32,121 nt of DNA from Patescibacteria group bacterium (GCA_023485405.1 JAMCZU010000027.1:1-32121); one strand, 5' to 3'. Positions 23,854 to 30,762 are shown, numbered from the stretch's first letter. Made by a program: numbers and translations. Notes: generated by a model from the sequence alone, not told the origin.

Positions 23854-23906
23854 CCTTTGTTCTTGAAGTGTAGGGCAGTACAGTAATACAAACACAAGAA
23901 CAAAGG
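23854..23906 (+). promoter_or_regulatory. Leader hairpin abutting the ribosome binding site of gene 23918
   Basis: CCTTTGTTCTTG (23854-23865) pairs perfectly over 12 bp with CAAGAACAAAGG (23895-23906). The last three bases of the 3' arm are the first three of the Shine-Dalgarno AGGAGG (23904-23909). The 29-base loop has a small inner TGTA/TACA pairing. This can plausibly control ribosome access; an upstream ACCTC/GAGGT stem adds to the structured leader. Confidence 0.65.
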
Positions 23907-23917
23907 AGGGCACAGAA

Positions 23918-24133
23918 GTGGTTTCGCTGAAAGAGATCGGACTGAATGGAAGGGTAAAGCTTTCAGGTGCCGAGCGCCGGCATGTAAGGCGACTTTGCCA
24001 AAGTGATAGCTATGGGGCAGAGATGGCTATCATCGGGATCATCCGTTCCGCAATGTCTCGCAATGGCAACGGGCACAAGCACAAGATGCCGTCTCGTGTA
24101 GCGGCGTTCAACCGGGTTTCACCTGTCTGCTAA
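23918..24133 (+). CDS. Small basic protein, divergent relative of the LuxR-type HTH protein
   Basis: The 71-residue protein starts with GTG eight bases after AGGAGG. It resembles the HTH protein at 12302 in the first helix ('KLSGAERRHVRRL' against 'KLTKREREVLSLI') and at the C-terminus ('SRVAAFNRVSP' against 'NRFQAFNRLAP'), while the recognition-helix region differs. The two genes also share a 29-base identical terminator, which argues for a common origin of the expression unit. A nucleic-acid-binding role is likely, but the HTH core is not clear. Its GC content is higher than the surroundings. It is monocistronic with a 128-nt structured leader. Confidence 0.65.
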   Translation: MVSLKEIGLNGRVKLSGAERRHVRRLCQSDSYGAEMAIIGIIRSAMSRNGNGHKHKMPSRVAAFNRVSPVC

Positions 24134-24168
24134 GTAGGCAATCTCATCTCTTTGTTCGTTTTTATCAG

Positions 24169-24197
24169 GCCCCCTGTAAATTTACAGGGGGCCTTTT
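24169..24197 (+). terminator. Terminator of gene 23918, identical to that at 12532
   Basis: The same GCCCCCTGTAAA/TTTACAGGGGGC block plus CCTTTT as at 12532-12560, 29 of 29 bases identical. Confidence 0.92.
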
Positions 24198-24213
24198 CAG
24201 TTATAGAAAGAAT

Positions 24214-24222
24214 TGGTACAAT
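24214..24222 (+). promoter_or_regulatory. Extended -10 upstream of tRNA-Ser duplicate
   Basis: TGGTACAAT (extended -10) with a weak TTTTCA -35 (24194-24199). Transcription would start about 24229-24231, exactly at the upstream partial copy of the tRNA 5' end rather than at the real tRNA 108 bases later. Confidence 0.55.
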
Positions 24223-24230
24223 ATAGTTCA

Positions 24231-24353
24231 TGGAGAGGTCGCATAAGCAAAGCTTGTTATCCTGACGAATAATAACAACCTGCTGACGCAGAACGTTTTG
24301 TGCTCTTTACAATTAATATTCGTTTGACAACTAGTTTGTGGAGAGGTCGCATA
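24231..24353 (+). repeat. 15-bp direct repeat of the tRNA-Ser 5' end, 108 bp apart
   Basis: 'tggagaggtcgcata' occurs at 24231-24245 and again at 24339-24353, where it forms the 5' end of tRNA-Ser. The intervening 93 bases hold no ORF. Only the upstream copy is correctly placed relative to a -10 element, suggesting an insertion or slippage duplication between promoter and gene. Confidence 0.75.
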
Positions 24354-24429
24354 GTGGCCGAGTGCGCTCGCTTGGAAAGCGAGTAGGTCCGCAAGGGCCT
24401 CGCGAGTTCGAATCTCGCTCTCTCCGCCA
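24340..24429 (+). tRNA. tRNA-Ser (anticodon GGA), CCA encoded
   Basis: The acceptor GGAGAGG pairs with TCTCTCC (one G-U), followed by discriminator G and an encoded CCA. The D stem is CGCA/TGCG, and the anticodon stem CTCGC/GCGAG encloses TTGGAAA (anticodon GGA). A long variable arm 'TAGGTCCGCAAGGGCCTC' is typical of serine tRNA. The T arm is GCGAG-TTCGAAT-CTCGC. The gene decodes UCC and UCU. It is followed by an intrinsic terminator at 24490. Confidence 0.96.
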
Positions 24430-24434
24430 GCAGC

Positions 24435-24610
24435 AGTTTGGAACTTTTCTTAAGGTGTGGAACAGAGTAAAAGATGAGGTAAAAGCGAGAAGAACCGTTT
24501 AAGGTTCTTTTTGTTGTTAAATGGACCCGTTTTGGTGCTTTTCTACAACCACGAGGAAGGGATTCGAACTTTTTTCTAAACCTTGAAAAGTGCCTTAGTT
24601 TGGAACTTTT
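24435..24610. repeat. 14-bp direct repeats and tRNA-like fragment beside recombinase (candidate attachment site)
   Basis: 'agtttggaactttt' occurs at 24435-24448 and 24597-24610, between tRNA-Ser and the 3' end of the serine recombinase gene. Between them, the minus strand of 24549-24569 reads GTTCGAATCCCTTCCTCGTG, which looks like the T-loop and 3' half of another tRNA whose 5' T-stem no longer pairs. This is the expected look of a recombination junction within a tRNA, but no intact partner tRNA is in the window. Confidence 0.5.
24490..24513 (+). terminator. Terminator after tRNA-Ser
   Basis: AAGAACC pairs with GGTTCTT around GTTTAA, followed by a T-run (TTTTT). Confidence 0.85.
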
Positions 24611-24623
24611 TGAGTAGAATGAG

Positions 24624-25994
24624 CTATTTGATGATGAGTTCTCGGTTTTTGAGATAAATTGTGATATTTAAGCAGCCGATCAGCTCTCGTTTTTGATCTT
24701 TGGTGCCATCTTGGAAAATATAGCGTATGAATCCTGAAAGATCGATATTTTGTTCAATTTCGCTGTTATTAGGTTGGTAATCCTGTAAAGTCGTCTTAAT
24801 AACCATGAATTTGTCTAATTCCGGCTTAAGAATCTCTTTGGACCGGATTTCTTTAATTGAAACGTTCTTAAGCAAACAGGAAAGTTGCTCGACAAGTTTT
24901 TCTTCTCTTAGATAACGTTCATTGCAATCAAAGTTGTTAAACTGAGTGCAATGATAGTAAACATACCTTTTAATTTCACCGCTTTTGTAACGTTTGAACT
25001 TTTCTTGGGCGCTAATACCAGAATTACAGCTACCACATCTAAAGATTCTCGTAAAATCAAATTGTTTCGTTCCCGGTTTAGATTTAGGGGCGACTGTCAT
25101 CTTTTTTTGAACTGCATCAAAAAGCTCCCGGGAAATTATTGGTTCGTGCGCTCCTTTATACCACTTACCACTGCCTTGAGGAAATTCAAATAGCGAGCAA
25201 TAAAAAGTATTGTTTAGCATCCTGTAAATGACACTTAAGTTAAGAACATTGCCATTCCTACTTCGCAAATCAGTTTCGTTTTTCAACCATTCATAGACAT
25301 CACGACCGGAATATTTTTCATAGGCTACTTTTTCAAATATCTGTTTAATGATGGGAGCTCTTGCTTTATCAACAAAAACCTTTTTCATCCCTTTGCCCGA
25401 ATAGTGATCGTTTTCGTATCCTAAAGGCGTTAAGTTCGGTCTAAAACCCATTTCGCATTTGGCTCGGAACCCTCTTTTAACATTGATGCCCCTATTGTCG
25501 TTTTCCAATTTTGCCTGCGAGCAGAGAATCATAAGAAGAAATTTATCGTTTGGGCTATTGGTAAAAATTTGACCGTGAGTTCTAATTTCCTTTAGATAGC
25601 CGTTATCCATAAGGTCGATGATTGAACCCAGATCACCGGCATTTCTCGATAACCTGTCTGGTGCCCAACTAATAACTCCTTGGAATAAACCGTTCCTAAT
25701 ATCGGCCATCAATTGATTTAAGACTGGTCTTGTGCCGGTCATTTTGGCTGAATGGCTCTCTTTTTTGATATCAGTTACTAAAAGTCCTTCATTTTGAGCA
25801 TATGTGGCCATTTCTTTGATTTGGGAGTCGATTGAAAGGGCTTGGCGTTCGTCGTCTTCGGTACTTTTGCGCGCGTAAAGACAGTACTGAATTGTCGCTT
25901 TTTCTGCTTGAACTGCCTCAACAGGCCTCCCATTTTCTTCTTTAGGCAGCAAAATTGGCGAAGTATTGGTTAAATTTACTCCTTGAGTGTCCAT
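24624..25994 (-). CDS. Large serine recombinase (site-specific integrase)
   Basis: The N-terminal resolvase domain starts 'IQYCLYARKSTEDDERQALS' with the nucleophilic serine in 'ARKS', followed by 'GVISWAPDRLSRNAGDLGSI'. The recombinase domain ('PLGYEND', 'IIKQIFEKVAYEKYSGRDVY') and a zinc ribbon ('FRCGSCNSGI', 'YYHCTQFNNFDC') follow, then a short helical tail. At about 456 residues it is a compact member of the family that integrates phages and mobile elements. ATG 25994 is preferred to GTG 26000 because AAGGAG lies five bases before it. It lies at the tRNA-Ser end of the accessory block, facing the tRNA, as expected for an element boundary. Its promoter spacer holds a CCCC/GGGG inverted repeat. 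Confidence 0.95.
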   Translation of the reverse strand: MDTQGVNLTNTSPILLPKEENGRPVEAVQAEKATIQYCLYARKSTEDDERQALSIDSQIKEMATYAQNEGLLVTDIKKESHSAKMTGTRPVLNQLMADIRNGLFQGVISWAPDRLSRNAGDLGSIIDLMDNGYLKEIRTHGQIFTNSPNDKFLLMILCSQAKLENDNRGINVKRGFRAKCEMGFRPNLTPLGYENDHYSGKGMKKVFVDKARAPIIKQIFEKVAYEKYSGRDVYEWLKNETDLRSRNGNVLNLSVIYRMLNNTFYCSLFEFPQGSGKWYKGAHEPIISRELFDAVQKKMTVAPKSKPGTKQFDFTRIFRCGSCNSGISAQEKFKRYKSGEIKRYVYYHCTQFNNFDCNERYLREEKLVEQLSCLLKNVSIKEIRSKEILKPELDKFMVIKTTLQDYQPNNSEIEQNIDLSGFIRYIFQDGTKDQKRELIGCLNITIYLKNRELIIK

Positions 25995-26025
25995 TTTCAC
26001 TCCTTTACCTTATAGGTCAAGGGAG

Positions 26026-26053
26026 ATGATACCGCCCCTGTTGGGGAAGTCAA
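26026..26053 (-). promoter_or_regulatory. Recombinase promoter with inverted repeat in the spacer
   Basis: On the minus strand, TTGACT (plus 26048-26053), 16-bp spacer, TATCAT (plus 26026-26031). The spacer contains CCCC-AACA-GGGG (plus 26035-26046), a possible repressor site. Confidence 0.6.
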
Positions 26054-26166
26054 GGCCTAATTTTTTGAAATCAGCCATAATGCCATTAAACCAGTAAAAA
26101 GCTTCCAAATTCATTTTACTTATGTTAAAATCAGAGTAGAAATTGCACATTATTTAATTTGGCCTA

Positions 26167-26301
26167 ACCCTTAAGTTTTCTTAAGGCATGGCAATAAAAC
26201 CTATAAGAGATTTTAAGCTCGTCGTCAGAGCACTCTTATAGGTCGTATCTCGAAAGGGATATGGGTGATCGCAAGATCATCGCTGGCGGCGGGCTTTTTG
26301 T
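26167..26301 (+). ncRNA. Structured RNA with two GNRA-loop hairpins
   Basis: Successive elements on the plus strand are a CCTTAAG-TTTT-CTTAAGG hairpin; an 11-bp stem ACCTATAAGAG/CTCTTATAGGT (26199-26243) enclosing GCTC/GAGC; TATCTC-GAAA-GGGATA (26246-26261); GTGATC-GCAA-GATCAT (26265-26280); then a GC-rich stretch and TTTTT. Two pairs are G-U on the plus strand only, supporting that strand. A TGTTAAAAT extended -10 lies near 26118. Family not recognised; it could be a small RNA or the leader of gene 26332. Confidence 0.6.
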
Positions 26302-26331
26302 ATTCCGACGTCCTAAATTCGATCAAAAAAA

Positions 26332-26730
26332 ATGAATATTGAAACCGTAGAACAATTTATCAAAAGAAAAAACGATTCATTCACAAAGAAAAATACTATT
26401 AATGTCAAAGATATTGGCAGAAACGGTAGGCATTTTTTTGTGCGAGAAGCTTGGACATTTATGCCTCAAGGAAACATGTCGGATAAGGTTTTTGTTATTG
26501 AGCGTCTAAGAAAAGATTCATATGAGGGCGAATTGTCTTATAAAGATAGTTGGAACAGGGGTGATATTGAGTATCGAGTTGGATATTATATTGTTGGTAA
26601 AATTGGTCGAGCCAACGGACGCTGGATTTGGGGTCAATTCTGTCCCATCATCCCAGCGGAAGATTTTATTAAATTATTAGAAAAAGCCAAAGAAGAAGGC
26701 ACAATAAAATTTGATAGAAAGGAAACATAA
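26332..26730 (+). CDS. Uncharacterised small protein, 132 aa (mobile-element cargo)
   Basis: I do not recognise this protein. It is soluble and mixed in charge, with a central aromatic-rich segment ('VREAWTFMPQGNMSDKVFVI', 'NGRWIWGQFCPIIPAEDF') and no obvious catalytic motif. There is no clear Shine-Dalgarno sequence before ATG 26332; a structured RNA ends about 30 bases upstream. Its TAA overlaps the next ATG by one base (TAATG), so the two genes are translationally coupled. Both run opposite to the recombinase and packaging genes that flank them. Confidence 0.65.
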   Translation: MNIETVEQFIKRKNDSFTKKNTINVKDIGRNGRHFFVREAWTFMPQGNMSDKVFVIERLRKDSYEGELSYKDSWNRGDIEYRVGYYIVGKIGRANGRWIWGQFCPIIPAEDFIKLLEKAKEEGTIKFDRKET

Positions 26731-27290
26731 TGAGCGAACAAAAAAAGGGGATGTCAACTTTAGCAAAATTCGGCATTGGTTGCGGAGGCTTTATAGTTTT
26801 AATCATTATTATCGCTGTGATTTCTTTCAGTGGATCTTCAACTACGACACCAAGCTCTAATGGCAATCAAAACCAAAATAAACAAACGGAAGCTAAAAAA
26901 GAGTTTGCCCTCGGAGAGACAATTAATCTTAAAGACCATCAATTAGTGGTGAGCAATTTAGATGCCAATTATCAAACCGGTAATCCATATGAAAAGCCCC
27001 AAAGCCCAGATAACAGTTTTGTAATAGTAGATATTGCTGTTACCAATACAGGAAATAGGGATTTATTGGTTAATGATTGGGGTTTCAAATTGGAAGATGA
27101 AACGGGTACTCAAAGAAACACGTCATGGTTTTCTGGCGTTGATGGGCTATTACAATCAGTTACTCTTTCGCCGAATGGTAAAACATCGGGAAAGCTGGCT
27201 TTTGAAGCTAAAACGGGTAGTAGCAAATTAATCCTCCACTATTCTGGAAATATATCAAGCGGTGGTGAAATAACAATTAAATTAAAATAA
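26730..27290 (+). CDS. DUF4352-like membrane-anchored protein
   Basis: This 186-residue protein has a short basic N-terminus, one membrane helix (about residues 14-34, 'IGCGGFIVLIIIIAVISFSG'), a Ser/Thr/Asn/Gln-rich linker, and an extracellular beta-sandwich with 'FVIVDIAVTNTGNRDLLVND' and 'LSPNGKTSGKLAFEA'. This layout matches DUF4352, a telomere-protein-unrelated immunoglobulin-like family of Gram-positive and CPR secreted proteins and phage-encoded surface proteins. The ligand is unknown. Being coupled to gene 26332 within a mobile element, it might be a surface-modifying cargo such as superinfection exclusion; that is speculation from context. Confidence 0.8.
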   Translation: MSEQKKGMSTLAKFGIGCGGFIVLIIIIAVISFSGSSTTTPSSNGNQNQNKQTEAKKEFALGETINLKDHQLVVSNLDANYQTGNPYEKPQSPDNSFVIVDIAVTNTGNRDLLVNDWGFKLEDETGTQRNTSWFSGVDGLLQSVTLSPNGKTSGKLAFEAKTGSSKLILHYSGNISSGGEITIKLK

Positions 27291-27303
27291 TCCATAAATC
27301 TTA

Positions 27304-28785
27304 TTATCTTGGACCGGCGTACCAAGGAGGTGGACCGTCGATAATAGTTAATCTTGGCTCAGATTTGGAGTTTTCTTCAATAATTTTTATCACAACCATG
27401 GTGAAGGCGTCGACCATGTCGTCATGAGGCACGCTGCCAAAATATACCATTTGATCAACAAATTCCACGGCGCCATATCTAGGAATAAGAACAACGCCAT
27501 TAAATATTACGGGAATTGTTCGTTTTAGACGGATATCTTTTCCCTCATGAATCGGTACTTCCTCAGCTTCTACTCCCTCATGTCTTAACTGTTCTATAAT
27601 CGAGCTTTGATAACCAACTGATTCGATATATTTGGTAATATATTCACCGGAATTTGCGTCCCGATCTAGTGTTTTTAATCTTTCAATACTTTCTCTGAAA
27701 TCTAACTTTTCGTTGATAATATATGGCAAGACGAAGATCCTCATATTCTCGTCATAACCATAAACTCTACAGATTATAACCGCAGTGTAATCATTTTTCC
27801 CACCTTTTTTAAGAGCCAGATCGACTCCACAATAGGTGCCCCGGTAGGGCATATCAGGATCGTCGTTTCTGGGTAGCTCGTCATAACGGTGAATCCATTC
27901 GGGATGAATTATTTGATCAACCTCAGGCAAAATGTGGAGTAAATATTCTTGTTCGAAAACGCGATCGCCAACACTATGACGTAATTCTTCAATTGATTCT
28001 GGATTTGGATACATCCCCGGCCACATACATTTTTCTTCCTCATCAATTAAAGGAAATTCTTTATATAAACCACCTCGCTTATTTTTTAGTATTTCCTCAT
28101 TTAACCGACGAACTAGACAATCTTCGTGTAATAGATTTGATATTACAATAATCTTGGTATTTAAATTACCCATTGGTACTATATCTCGGCAAAACCAGTT
28201 GAACATTTTATCTCTATTATCCGGGTTTTTCACACCCTCTAAATCCTCAAGATCGTCGCAAACTACAACATCGGGTCGGTGAGAACCGTGAATCATTCCG
28301 CGTAAACTCTGACCAGAGGAAACACACATTATTCTTGCTTTGTATCTTGCAACAACCACGGTTAACGCACCCCATTTGTCGTCGCCGTAAAGTGGCCCAA
28401 AATCTTTTTTTAATAACTCATTATTTTCAAGTTCTTCTCGGATATTTGCCATTCGCATTTCTGCTTGTTGTTGATCTTTGCAAATGATTAAAATAAATTT
28501 CTTCTTCTGCTCGCCAATAATACTCCATATAGGGTAAACCAAATCCATCATTGTGGTCTTACCTGATTGACGGAAACTAACAATTAAGGCAAGTTTAATC
28601 GACTCATCGCGGGCAATTTCTAAGATTTCTTTTTGGAAAGGAGCGATTTCAAATTGAGGGTCACGAGGGAGATAAATATAGAAAAACCAATAGGGGCTTT
28701 GCATTGCTAAATGGATTCTAAAGTTCCTATCTTTAATAATCCGTTCGTTTATTTCTTCATTTGGCGTTTTCATCCTTGTCCTCAT
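27304..28785 (-). CDS. Phage terminase large subunit
   Basis: The 493-residue packaging motor has an N-terminal ATPase with Walker A 'VSFRQSGKTT' (69-78) and Walker B 'VVVCDDLED' (173-181), a coupling segment 'KIIVISNLLHED', and a C-terminal RNase H-like nuclease with 'GTYCGVDLALKKGGKNDYTA' (Asp322) and 'HDDMVDAF'. All key residues are present, so the gene looks intact. It overlaps the TerS-like gene (29 bases from the first ATG, 17 from the second at 28773; the choice is uncertain). No portal or capsid gene follows; instead the next gene is on the other strand. Confidence 0.93.
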   Translation of the reverse strand: MRTRMKTPNEEINERIIKDRNFRIHLAMQSPYWFFYIYLPRDPQFEIAPFQKEILEIARDESIKLALIVSFRQSGKTTMMDLVYPIWSIIGEQKKKFILIICKDQQQAEMRMANIREELENNELLKKDFGPLYGDDKWGALTVVVARYKARIMCVSSGQSLRGMIHGSHRPDVVVCDDLEDLEGVKNPDNRDKMFNWFCRDIVPMGNLNTKIIVISNLLHEDCLVRRLNEEILKNKRGGLYKEFPLIDEEEKCMWPGMYPNPESIEELRHSVGDRVFEQEYLLHILPEVDQIIHPEWIHRYDELPRNDDPDMPYRGTYCGVDLALKKGGKNDYTAVIICRVYGYDENMRIFVLPYIINEKLDFRESIERLKTLDRDANSGEYITKYIESVGYQSSIIEQLRHEGVEAEEVPIHEGKDIRLKRTIPVIFNGVVLIPRYGAVEFVDQMVYFGSVPHDDMVDAFTMVVIKIIEENSKSEPRLTIIDGPPPWYAGPR

Positions 28786-29215
28786 CTTTCATTTCTTGTA
28801 GGTCAGGTACCGGAACCATGACCGGTTCTGGCGCTGCTAATTCCAAAGCTTTTTTAATCAAATCTTCTTGCTCAGCTGTTAAAGACAGGGGTTCATTACT
28901 TTTAGCCGACACTTCAAGTTTATTAATAAATTTGGGATTTCTGTGATTTAACCAGTAGAAAACTGCTTGGAGATTGCCATTTTGAATTGCGGCCAGTAGT
29001 TGACTTTCGGCCAAGTCTGAAACAATACCGGCGCCTTCTTCGATAGCCACTTCGACGCTCAAAGCAAATTCCTCATCCTCATGAATCCAGCGATAGTATG
29101 TCGATCGACCAACCTCACATTTCTTACAAGCGATTTCGACAATTGGTGTTTGTTTGAGCTGCTCGATGATCTGATTTTTTTGTTTTTGTTGACGGTGTTC
29201 AATAGTATTACTCAT
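28757..29215 (-). CDS. Terminase small subunit-like HTH protein
   Basis: The 152-residue protein has an N-terminal HTH ('VEIACKKCEVGRSTYYRWIH', residues 26-45) of the phBC6A51/TerS type, a helical oligomerisation region containing 'LQAVFYWLNHRNPKFINK', and an acidic tail 'DLQEMKDEDKDENAK'. TerS proteins recognise the packaging site and load DNA on TerL. 'AAAGGGG' precedes ATG 29215. The overlap with terL downstream and the 13-base gap from the methyltransferase gene upstream indicate one transcript. Confidence 0.82.
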   Translation of the reverse strand: MSNTIEHRQQKQKNQIIEQLKQTPIVEIACKKCEVGRSTYYRWIHEDEEFALSVEVAIEEGAGIVSDLAESQLLAAIQNGNLQAVFYWLNHRNPKFINKLEVSAKSNEPLSLTAEQEDLIKKALELAAPEPVMVPVPDLQEMKDEDKDENAK

Positions 29216-29228
29216 TTCAAACCCCTTT

Positions 29229-30563
29229 CTAATTCATTTTTATTGGTTTAGTGTGGGTTAGTATCTCGATGCGTCGTAGGATTACCTGCGCATAAGTTGG
29301 ACTTTTCTCAATTAGATAACAACGGCGTTTCATTTTAAGCGCGGCGGCTGCCGTGCTGCCTGAACCCCCAAAGGGTTCAATAATTAAGTCATTTCTTCGA
29401 GTTAAAACCTTGATGTATGGTATGAGAATTTCCAACGGTTTTACGCCGAAAATGATCGATTGCCCCGAAGATTTTTCGTCAGCTGCATTATATTCAATGA
29501 AATCTGTGGGACAAATCGCTTTTCCTTTTCCGTAATTTTCCCAGTGTGGTTTTCCGGAAATTGCGTAAAGAGCGGTAGAATACTCTTCCTGAAGCCCATC
29601 TTTTTCAATTTCTAGGTTGTACTTGATATCTTGACCCTTAGAAGCTCCAACCATGGCTATATCATGCTTTGAAAAGAACCTATATTTTGAAGCAAAAGCC
29701 TGATTGCGATTAGGCAAATGCCAGACAATCATGTTTTTTACGGACCAATGTTTCTCAATTTCGCCCCAAATGTTTCGGAGGTTGCGCCAGTTTTCGTAGA
29801 CTATAATGCTAAATGATTCTTTTTGAATCTTAGCGACATTTTTCATCCAAAGTTCGGTAAAGTTTTCCGGCAAAACGTCAGTCTCTAAATATCTTCTATT
29901 TCGTTTCGAGCCAAAACCCAAAGTTGGTTTACCGTGACGCTTGGCGTTTAAGTAATCGAGCTGATATGGGGGATCGGTGAGGCAAAGATCGGCGCGTTCG
30001 TTCCCCATAAGTTTTAAGACATCGGCTTCAATGGTGCTGTCGCCGCAAAGTAATTTGAATTGATTCTCACCGATAGTGTAAATATCTCCTTTTTGCACTG
30101 TGATTTTTTGAATGTCTAATTTTTTCAATTCTTTTTCCAAATCCCAATTTTCCGGTGTATTTTCAATGCCAAAGATGTCGTCAAGTGCCTCTGAATCAAA
30201 CCCAATATCAGTGAGAAGATTCTCATCAAAAGCCTTAAGCAAATCAAAATCAAACTCTCCTAAATTTTTATTGAGACGAATATTAAGTTCTTTCTCTTTT
30301 TCAATATCTGGAATTTGGATGTAAACTACCGGAACTTCGGTATAGCCCAAATCCTTAGCTATTTTTAACCTGAAATGGCCGCCAATTACAATGTTTTTGC
30401 GATTCTCGGCACCATTTACCAGTAGGGCATCGACCAGCCCATACTTTTTGATACTCTCGGTCAGATCACTGACTGCCTTGTCTGACCACCGGCGTGGATT
30501 GTATACGCTCGGTTTTAAGTCTTTAACCGGCACATACACAACCTTCAGTTGTTCTTGAGGCAT
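29229..30563 (-). CDS. ParB-domain DNA methyltransferase (phage-type)
   Basis: The 444-residue protein has an N-terminal ParB/Srx-like domain (about 10-105, 'YNPRRWSDKAVSDLTESIKK' and 'IVIGGHFRLKIAKDLGY'). The methyltransferase follows, with motif IV 'DLCLTDPPYQLDY' (DPPY 197-200) upstream of the AdoMet motif 'EPFGGSGSTAAAA' (396-408), the beta-class order. DPPY implies N6-adenine or N4-cytosine methylation. Such ParB-MTase fusions are common next to terminase genes in phages and may mark DNA against host restriction. Expression appears controlled by a leader with an intrinsic terminator and by a palindrome spanning the Shine-Dalgarno sequence and start codon. Confidence 0.92.
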   Translation of the reverse strand: MPQEQLKVVYVPVKDLKPSVYNPRRWSDKAVSDLTESIKKYGLVDALLVNGAENRKNIVIGGHFRLKIAKDLGYTEVPVVYIQIPDIEKEKELNIRLNKNLGEFDFDLLKAFDENLLTDIGFDSEALDDIFGIENTPENWDLEKELKKLDIQKITVQKGDIYTIGENQFKLLCGDSTIEADVLKLMGNERADLCLTDPPYQLDYLNAKRHGKPTLGFGSKRNRRYLETDVLPENFTELWMKNVAKIQKESFSIIVYENWRNLRNIWGEIEKHWSVKNMIVWHLPNRNQAFASKYRFFSKHDIAMVGASKGQDIKYNLEIEKDGLQEEYSTALYAISGKPHWENYGKGKAICPTDFIEYNAADEKSSGQSIIFGVKPLEILIPYIKVLTRRNDLIIEPFGGSGSTAAAALKMKRRCYLIEKSPTYAQVILRRIEILTHTKPIKMN

Positions 30564-30571
30564 AATGCCTC
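30557..30571 (-). promoter_or_regulatory. Palindrome covering ribosome binding site and start codon of ParB-MTase
   Basis: On the minus strand, GAGGCAT-T-ATGCCTC: the left arm contains most of the Shine-Dalgarno GGAGG and the right arm starts with the initiation ATG. A GCGAGC-TTT-GCTCGC hairpin lies 10 bases upstream (plus 30582-30596). Confidence 0.6.
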
Positions 30572-30621
30572 CTTTCTTTTGGCGAGCAAAGCTCGCAATT
30601 ATTACTTACTTTTTAAAACAC

Positions 30622-30667
30622 AAAAAAATCCGATGTTTTCATTCGGGCCTCAAAGGGCCTCATCGGA
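30622..30667 (-). terminator. Intrinsic terminator in the ParB-MTase leader (attenuator)
   Basis: On the minus strand TCCGATG pairs with CATCGGA, enclosing GGCC repeats, and is followed by TTTTTTT. It lies between the strong promoter at 30733-30762 and the gene start at 30563, so most transcripts would end here unless the hairpin is prevented. Confidence 0.8.
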
Positions 30668-30732
30668 CTTCAAAGAGTCTTAATTTAATATTTTATTGTT
30701 GAAATTACGAGTTATCTTCTAACCTTGCTTAC

Positions 30733-30762
30733 ATTATACCATATTTCTTGTTATATTGTCAA
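30733..30762 (-). promoter_or_regulatory. Strong promoter of the MTase-TerS-TerL operon
   Basis: On the minus strand TTGACA (plus 30757-30762), 18-bp spacer, TATAAT (plus 30733-30738) preceded by TGG. Both hexamers match consensus fully. The leader to ATG 30563 is about 163 nt. Confidence 0.85.

Noticed and set aside
30622-30680. Hammerhead ribozyme on the minus strand (CCGATGA...GGCC...CGAAT)
   Set aside because: The core would need CUGAUGA and GAAA; a core U is C here, and the same bases form a perfect terminator stem followed by seven T. Intrinsic termination explains the sequence better.
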